Part shown: positions 57,777 through 64,000 of the stretch, in pieces
Position numbering within the stretch: position 1 is the stretch's first letter
Layout of the letters: every line of letters begins with the position of its first letter
Assembly: GCA_024509875.1 (NCBI GenBank)
Contig: JAMPIV010008056.1
Coordinates: 22,499 to 86,498, forward strand
Source of the DNA: Oreohelix idahoensis
Lineage: Eukaryota; Mollusca; Gastropoda; Stylommatophora; Oreohelicidae
Length of the DNA: 64,000 bases
Direction of reading: 5' to 3'
Position numbers and translations under genes: made by a program
Notes under the pieces: generated by a model
What the model saw: only the letters and a program-made list of their open reading frames with translations
Told to the model about the DNA's origin: nothing
The model's database searches: none

Positions 57777-58627
57777 TTTAAGCACCAAACACGGCGCATA
57801 AGGCAGAAACCAGTGCTCTCCAGGTTGTTCGTTGTGATGCCACTCCTCTTAGCTCTTGCACATTATTTAGGCCCAACGTTCTTCCTTCTCTTATTATTGT
57901 TCTTCTGAGTGTTTCTTTTGGTCTTCCTTTTTTCCTCTTACCCTCAGGAACCCAAGTGAGCGCCTGTAGTGGTATTCTGTTGTTTTGCATTCGTAGGACA
58001 TAACCGATATATGACCATCGTCTTTTCCTTATATAGTCGGAGACATATTTCTGCCTAGAGTCTTCTCTTATTTGTCGATTAGTCTTGAATTCTTTCCAAC
58101 TGATGTTCATGAGTTTTCTAAGACATTTGTTCTCGAATGTATTCAGCTTGTTCTCCAATGATTTTGTTATTTTCCAACTCTCACAGCCGTAAGTTAACAC
58201 TGAGATAACATTTGAATTAAACAGACGAAGCTTGGTATGTATATTCAATGATCGTAATTTCCAAATGTTAGATAATCTATTGAAGGCGCTAGCTGCCAAA
58301 GCAATTCTAGTATGGATTTCTCTTGTTGTGTCACCATCCTGAGTCATTTTACTGCCTAATGAATTGAAACTTTCAACTTTCTGTAGTTTTTCCCCGTTCA
58401 AGATGATATCAAAGGTCTCGTTAGAAAAGTTCATAGCTTTAGTTTTAGAGGCATTTATTTGGAGACCTATTTTAACCGAGAGATGACACAAATTATTTAT
58501 TGCTTCTTGGGATTGTCTTGGTGTTGAACTTAAAAATGCTACATCATCTGCGAAATCCAGGCATATACTGTATAGTTAATTCTTTGGTTCTCTGGTTTCT
58601 GACAGATTATATGCTAGAAGTTTTCCG
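57777..58627 (-). pseudogene. LINE family C, 5'-truncated RT (RTE-like)
   Basis: On the minus strand the RT is readable from about 58627: GGKLLAYN, a stop, then ICLDFADDVAFLSS (active-site FADD at about 58545), LSVKIGLQINASKTKAMN, VESFNSLGSKMTQDGD, VLTYGCESWKITK, RRWSYIGYVLRMQNNRIP, EGKRKKGRPKETLRRT and a C-terminal WRALVSALC. From 58491 to 57778 the frame is intact (237 codons). The 3' tail in the minus direction is TTA-rich (tttattattattata). It is another RTE-like lineage, distinct from A, B and D. I could not define target-site repeats. It sits within the DNA that splits the transposase. Confidence 0.87.
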
Positions 58628-58689
58628 CCGTGGCTTGCAGATGTGAGTAAAAAAATATATCCGCTATAATCTTCCATATATACCGTTAA

Positions 58690-58910
58690 CAGTGGTCGCT
58701 GGCCTCAGCTAAGTCGGGAATCCCTAAACTCCGGGTCACCTGGAAATCCCCGGCTACTGTGGTCTTCACCCGGTCACTGGGAGATCCCCAAATATTTGGG
58801 TCAGTGGGCGGAGTTCACCCCGGTCACTTGCCGGTATTCCCCGCGGATGGGCCATTCGACAATGAACTGGAAAATCCCCGGTATCTGGGGACATTCCTGG
58901 AGCATTAGAA

Positions 58911-58912
<2 letters not shown>
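58690..58912. other. GC-rich block with imperfect repeats
   Basis: A GC-rich island in AT-rich surroundings with a recurring theme (ggtcacctggaaatccccgg, ggtcactgggagatcccc, ggtcacttgccggtattccc, then ctggaaaatccccgg). It may be a decayed tandem repeat with a unit of about 50-60 bp. No gene. Confidence 0.45.

Positions 58913-58913
<1 letters not shown>

Positions 58914-58973
<60 letters not shown>
58914..58973. repeat. (GA)n microsatellite
   Basis: About 30 AG/GA units, directly left of the resumed transposase sequence. Confidence 0.98.
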
Positions 58974-58977
<4 letters not shown>

Positions 58978-58980
58978 AGA

Positions 58981-59319
58981 GGTCGGGCAAAGGATTTCGC
59001 GACAAAGGCAATCCATGAACATGGTCACAGATGTTTAAGATTGCCTCCTTACCATTCTCACTTAAACCCAATAGAATTAGTCTGGGCTAAAATTAAGGAA
59101 CAGGTAGCAACAGAAAATAGAACGTTCAAATTAAAAGATGTTGAAATACTTACAAAAGCCGCCATCTCCAATATAGCCAGGGATTATTGGAAGAAATTTG
59201 AGAACCATGTGTTACAAGAGGAAGAGGAATATTGGACGAATGATGGTGTGTCCTTTATTCAGCCGAGATTGATTATCAATTTCTCAGAGACATCTGATTA
59301 TGATTCGGATGAAGTTTAA
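58981..59319 (+). pseudogene. DDE transposase, C-terminal part
   Basis: An open frame (through DFATKAIHEHGHRCL, then RLPPYHSHLNPIELVWAKIK) carries the end of an IS630/Tc1-like catalytic domain. The third acidic residue, Glu of NPIELVW, is at 59074-59076. It continues with an alpha-helical tail and a Glu/Asp-rich end (HVLQEEEEYW and SDYDSDEV) to TAA at 59317-59319. It has the same strand and family pattern as the N-terminal half at 40172-41242 and begins about 20-30 residues after that half stops, so I read it as the other part of the same gene, separated by insertions. Confidence 0.85.
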
Positions 59320-59564
59320 TTTCTTTAAAGATGACCTTACCGTTATTTACAAGCACAGTAGAGGAGCAACGTTCCATTACGATATTTATGAACCGCAAAG
59401 TGGTGATATCTATTGAAATAATTAGATCAATGAAGGTCCAGTTTGGTAGCGCACTAAATGTCAATGACAAACAATGTCACGAGTATCTCGCATGCAGATC
59501 ATTTAAGAAATCATCTTCAACAGGTATTCATACGCAAATGTGATGGCGACATTAATGTAACAGT

Positions 59565-59887
59565 AGACACGTCTATTAGCTGGCAGACGCTGGAGCTGGG
59601 TTGGCCATGTCCTCAGAAGAGACCCCGATGCCATCACAAGAACAGCTATGCTTTGGACCCCTGAAGGAAAACGAAAGAGAGGCGGACCAAAAACAACCTG
59701 GCGGAGGACTGTGGAGGCTGAGATGCAAAGAATGAACCAGAGTTGGGGCACTGTACGAAGGATGGCCACCGACCGAGCAAAGTGGAATCAATTTGTTGTT
59801 GCCCTACAAGACGCCACTAGGCGTGATGGCCACTGACTGCTTTGACGGTCGGCGGCTAAGGATCAAAGAAGAAGAAGACACGTCTAT
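59565..59887 (+). mobile_element. LINE family D, 299 bp, with 12-bp target-site duplication
   Basis: Perfect repeats agacacgtctat at 59565-59576 and 59876-59887 flank a 5'-truncated LINE 3' end. Its coding end reads EGKRKRGGPKTTWRRT, WGTVRRMATDRAKWNQF and ATRRDGH, followed by ctaaggatcaaagaagaag. It is nearly identical to the copy at 35.9-36.6 kb but lacks the SINE-like insert. It lies about 250 bp beyond the transposase stop, so it may have landed in the old transposon or in flanking DNA. Confidence 0.93.
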
Positions 59888-60028
59888 GCCTAATCAATTC
59901 ACAGACTCTGTGACTGAAGTGGTAACATTTCTTTTCTCGATACACAATAATTAGCATGCCGACAAAGATCAAAGGATTTCATTCGTTTATGGGAACTAGA
60001 CAAGATGCACAGATATAAAGTATATATT
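59888..60028. other. Short spacer
   Basis: No feature is seen. Confidence 0.5.
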
Positions 60029-61150
60029 TGTTGGGTCTAACCCAATATAACATTGTATGCAAAAAATGGCATTAATACGTTGGACGTTTAATCAGATAAT
60101 TACATTTGTTTGAGGGCAAAGCTAGTGAAACGTGCTATAGGTGCAAATTTGTCATTAGAGAGTGTTACGTACATTTATTACCTACGGGGGTAGTCTTCGG
60201 TCCTGCCAAATGTACGCACCAGTTTTATATAGTTATATTATTTGTGCGTTCGATTGATTCACGCACTGACGTGCACAATGCTGTGTGAGTTGCTTTGGAC
60301 GCACGTGTAACCTAGTTGAGTAGATTGTGACGTCATGATAGGGGCAGCTCGGACGACATTTATGTCCGCAGTGTTATTCTTTGATTCCTGGCAACTTTGA
60401 AGAAGCCATCAGTTGTATTCGTATCTATTGGTCTTCATGGCGAAGCCAATAGTGGATGTATGAAGTAAGTGTCGCCCCATTTCTTATGGCAAGTTTAATT
60501 ATGTAAATTAAAGTATCAGGCCGCTCCTATTAATGGTCTAGCGGGAATTCATCGGAGATGACATTCCTAGAATTGGACACACGGAGTCGATAGCCTTTGG
60601 AATCTTTTCGTAGAGGGAGAATCCATATGTGGAATCAAGTTAATGAATATATATATATGCTTCACATGTTTAATATGCCGTTTTACCTATGCCAAAGTCG
60701 TGGTATGGATACCGAGAGGTTAGCCAAGATGAAAAACTAACCTGGTTGTATTGTTATATCTGCCTTTGTTTGGATTGGATATGCTATCTAAGAATTTTAT
60801 GAAGAAAGTCTGGGATGCTTACAAATATGATATAAATTATTGCTCCGTGAGAATGAATCCGTTTGCCTTAATAAACGTCCTTGGGGAGAAGGTCAACGGA
60901 CGTTAATACCATGTCTGTTACATGGTAATGGAAGTGATCCTTAGTCACTGGAATATAAGAGAACTTAACTGTTAGAGAATCTACAACAACTATTAACAGT
61001 GATATTAACATTGTTTTTTGACGTATGATCTTCGCATCTGTAACTATGATTGTCTTGTTCCACTTCGTTGGTGTCACGTCAATAAAATATATGTACTGTA
61101 ATCACCGACTTGTGTGCTGCCAATACTTGCCCAGTTCACCCAATTCAACG
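60029..61150 (+). mobile_element. Possible 5' LTR and leader of the terminal LTR element
   Basis: It starts at a TGTTGGGT word with a small hairpin (ttgggtctaacccaa) and contains a TATA-like ggaatataagag (60951) and an AATAAA (61079-61086 region), as LTRs often do, before the gag of 62.3 kb. No second copy is in the window, so the limits are a guess. Confidence 0.25.
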
Positions 61151-62335
61151 ATACTTGTTGGAATTTTCGTTTGAAGAACATTGTTGACATTCATTCCGTT
61201 TTAACCATTCGCGTTTCAATTTACCTCTTCACTGAACTCAACGATAAAATGGAGTCAACAATAAATGGTGTTCCAGTGTGGTCTGGAAGTAATTTCAAAG
61301 GAACGTACCCATCCAAATTATCGTTTGAAAAGAAGAATTTTTACTTTCAAGGCGACATCATCTCAATTTGGATCCTAGCGTGATATGAATCAGATTCAAC
61401 TTACGTTTACCAAGGTCAAGGTCTTCAATCAACCTCCACGTCAAGTTTCACAGTGACTGATTACTTGGAGATCATCTCTTCATCATTATTACGTGCGAGC
61501 TGTAATCTAGAGAAGCAGAACGAAGTATTTTATCTGTAGACGTACATCCACGGAGACGAGGCACATTGATTTTTTACCTGCACGCGAGATGAGTATAACG
61601 TGTTTCCGTTGTACACTTTATTACGCTTAGTTGTGCCTTCCGTGTTATGTCCACATTCATATTTTTCGTGTTCAGTGTTATATGTTGTGTATTCTTCGTG
61701 GGAGGTAGGGAGGTTGATCTGACGAACGAGATCCATCTCGAAGCCAATTCGGGCTCTTCGTCAGACGTTCTGTAGGGCTCGTCTTGTAAGTTTCAATTGA
61801 GCGATAGTTCCGGTACAAGGCTAGAAACCTTGCCGAAGTTCCGATAGCTAGTTGCTTCTTATAATATTATCTATTTAGCTGTTTCGTCACGTTTAATCGT
61901 TGTTTTTGGTAGCTATTTTTATTCATAATTTAGTTTTATGATGAATTTTGTTTGTATTTTGCGTCCATCTCACCTTTCCTGTCGTTTAGTTTTTTTACAA
62001 AACCTATGTTTTTTACACTGTGTTGTCAATTGTACTGTTAATTATCTGATCGTAGTTATCGTCGTATATTTTTACGATATTCTATTTTAGTTATACATTT
62101 TTATTTTTTTTGATTTCTACGATTGTGTTCTACCGTCCAGTTTATCATGTCTTGTCGGTTATGTTTCTATTGTCTTTCTCGTTGTTCATTTCATGACATT
62201 TGATTACATAAATTTATTGATTAATAACATATTTAATAATTATATGATAACATTATACCGTTCTAAGGACAGGAACGAAGACCACGAGTTGTAGTAACAA
62301 TTTTAAGTAGTATTATTACATAATAAAATTGAATA
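61151..62335. other. Leader or spacer before the third gag
   Basis: No gene is recognised. 61860-62260 is T-rich. It may be untranslated leader of the following element, although about 1.2 kb would be long. Confidence 0.4.
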
Positions 62336-64000
62336 ATGGCTACCTTAGACTATTTCATTAAGCAAGCAAAAGCTCTTCAGATGGCTCCTGAGGAAGCAAA
62401 AGCATTTGCACTTGCAGAATATAAGAAAGCTCAAGAAATAGAAGCTGATCAGAGAAGGTTAGAAACTTTACGTTTGGAAAATTTGAAATTTGAGGCAGAT
62501 CAAAAAAAGGATTGAGGCGGAGGAGAATGAGAAAAAAATGAGATTAACTGCTGAGGAGGATGAAAAGAAGAGGAAATTTATAGCTGAGGAAGAGGAGAAA
62601 AAAATGAGATTAGCCGCTGAATTAGAAGAGAAACGATTTCAGCGTGAGTCCGAACAGAAAAAATTCGAGGCTGAAGAGCAATTTAAAAGAGATGCGGCAG
62701 ACAAAAAGAAAGACTACTTAATATTGAAATGGGGAAATAAAAAAAAGGAAATGGAAGACCAGAAGATTAATAGCTCAACAAGCCGCTGAAATTAGAAGAG
62801 AAACGATTGCCAGCGAGAGGCAGAACAGTTTTAAACAAAAAGAAATGGCAGAAAGAAGATTAATAGATAAACACAACATAAAACGTCTTCAGATTGAGAT
62901 GGAAGAGAATGAAAGACAACCACAGCATGAACTGAAATTAGCAGAGTCAGAATATGAGAGACTTAGGTTAACTCAGGAAGCTAATTCTCAGAGAACTTTT
63001 GAAAGCCAAACTTCATCCAGACATGATAATTTTAAGGAAATTCACCTTAAATTACCAAAATTTAATCCCCCGTCTGATGACGTAATATTCTTCCTAGATA
63101 GGTTTGAGGCCACTTGTGTGTCTTATAACGTGGATAAAGCTCTATACTGTACATATTTATCCAGATTACTCACAGGGGACGCATTAGCAGTTTATCATAC
63201 CACCAGCATTGGTGAGAAAAATGACTATAATGCTCTTAGAGCGGCACTTCTGCAAAATTTCCAAATGACAGAAGACCAATATCGATCAAGATTCCATACA
63301 TTACTACCTCAATCTAGCAGAAATTTTAATGATTTTCTGTCACAAATACGACTAACACTAGAAAGATGGATCGAATTATCCAAAATTGAAAAGTCGTATG
63401 AAGGTCTCTTCGATTTACTGATGCGCGATAAGGTACTTTCGTCTGTAAATCCTACATTTCTCTCATTTTTACACGAACGGAAACCTTTATCTATGAAAGA
63501 CCTAGAACAGCATGCAAAAAATTTTTGCACTGCTCACCCAAACATGGATCTAAGTAATGCACAGATTAAGAATGAATTGCCTGTTGCTTTTGCAGCACAA
63601 CAAAACAATTTTTCACGCAATCGTTCTTTTAGTGCTGACAGATATGTCAATAAGGGAAATAATGACAATTTTAACAATGGTAATTTTTACAAAGGGAAGC
63701 AATTTCAACAATCTGCTCTATTTAATGTTTTCTTGGAACCACCGCTCACAGATCGCGAGATTTTGGTAACAATAATTTTTAAAAACTAATCCAAGGAACA
63801 TTATAATAAACAAAACTGGAGATCAAGATCACAGGGTCCGCAAAACAAACAATTTTTTTGGAAATAAACCATGTTTACCAACCATCATAACGAGAATTAA
63901 TACAAATTACTCGGACTCAATCCAAATTTTAACTCTAGCAGAAACTATCAATAAAAAATGTCAATTTTATAATGACAAAAATCAAAATCGATCGCGTCGA
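62336..64000 (+). pseudogene. Gag of a third LTR retrotransposon, frameshifted, cut by the window end
   Basis: The ATG at 62336 reads MATLDYFIKQAKAL and MAPEEAKAFALAEYKKAQ. A long charged coiled coil follows with EEDEKKRK- and EEEKKMRLAAELEEKR-type repeats; an extra A at about 62503-62509 shifts the frame, and another slip occurs near 62770-62835. From 62845 a 314-codon frame gives the capsid-like domain: HLKLPKFNPPSDD, FLDRFEATCVSYNVDKALY, LSRLLTGDALAVYHTTS and LERWIELSK. An Asn-rich basic region follows, then another slip near 63700. The last readable residues, KCQFYNDKNQN at 63955, match the CCHC knuckle position of the 44-kb elements but with Cys to Tyr and His to Gln. It has the same overall plan as the Gmr1-like gag, much diverged. 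Protease and RT would lie beyond the window. Confidence 0.85.

Noticed and set aside
58766..59071. Leu/Ser-repeat ORFs on the minus strand
   Set aside because: They are translations of the (GA)n microsatellite.

Overview
This is nuclear DNA of a metazoan, most likely an invertebrate. It is AT-rich and packed with Ty3/gypsy-type LTR retrotransposons, RTE-like and CR1/jockey-like LINEs, a DDE transposon, C2H2 zinc-finger repeats and microsatellites. There are no operons and no dense coding. I see no rRNA, tRNA or CRISPR. The lineage cannot be fixed from the sequence: no complete host gene is recognisable.

Layout. 1-7.58 kb is one satellite array with a 75-bp unit. 7.6-9.6 kb holds decayed LINE pieces, a 45-bp minisatellite and a remnant of an invertebrate repeat-associated protein. 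10.18-13.79 kb holds a spliced gene candidate with a strong Kozak ATG, phase-compatible splice sites, an acidic nuclear-looking C-terminus and an AATAAA, but its middle is broken. 14.6-18.0 kb holds C2H2 zinc-finger sequence, including an array of about 18 fingers whose frame is destroyed by indels. 18-25 kb is mostly empty apart from LINE scraps and an internally deleted LINE derivative. 25.3-29.7 kb carries two copies of one RTE-like LINE. 32.4-34 kb is a CR1/jockey-like LINE. 34.1-36.6 kb is a minus-strand gag-protease remnant with a LINE inserted in it, which itself contains a SINE-like element. 38.4-39.2 kb is a 5'-truncated LINE with a target-site duplication.

40.2-59.3 kb is the most structured part. 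A DDE transposase gene is split in two by about 17.7 kb of later DNA. Inside the split lies a tandem retrotransposon array (LTR-internal-LTR-internal-LTR, period 6.83-6.85 kb). The internal order is gag, protease, integrase ends, reverse transcriptase, RNase H, so integrase lies before RT, as in the Gmr1-like branch of Ty3/gypsy. In both copies the integrase catalytic core is absent and about 125 codons of unrecognised sequence stand in its place. A third LINE type and a GA microsatellite follow. The window ends inside the gag of another LTR element (62.3-64.0 kb).

Assembly quality is uneven. The satellite, the zinc-finger array and 25.3-26.9 kb carry many small, mostly inserted, indels relative to cleaner copies in the same window, as expected of unpolished long reads. 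Several long G-runs sit at points where homology breaks. Frame breaks in those places should not be taken as biology without raw reads.
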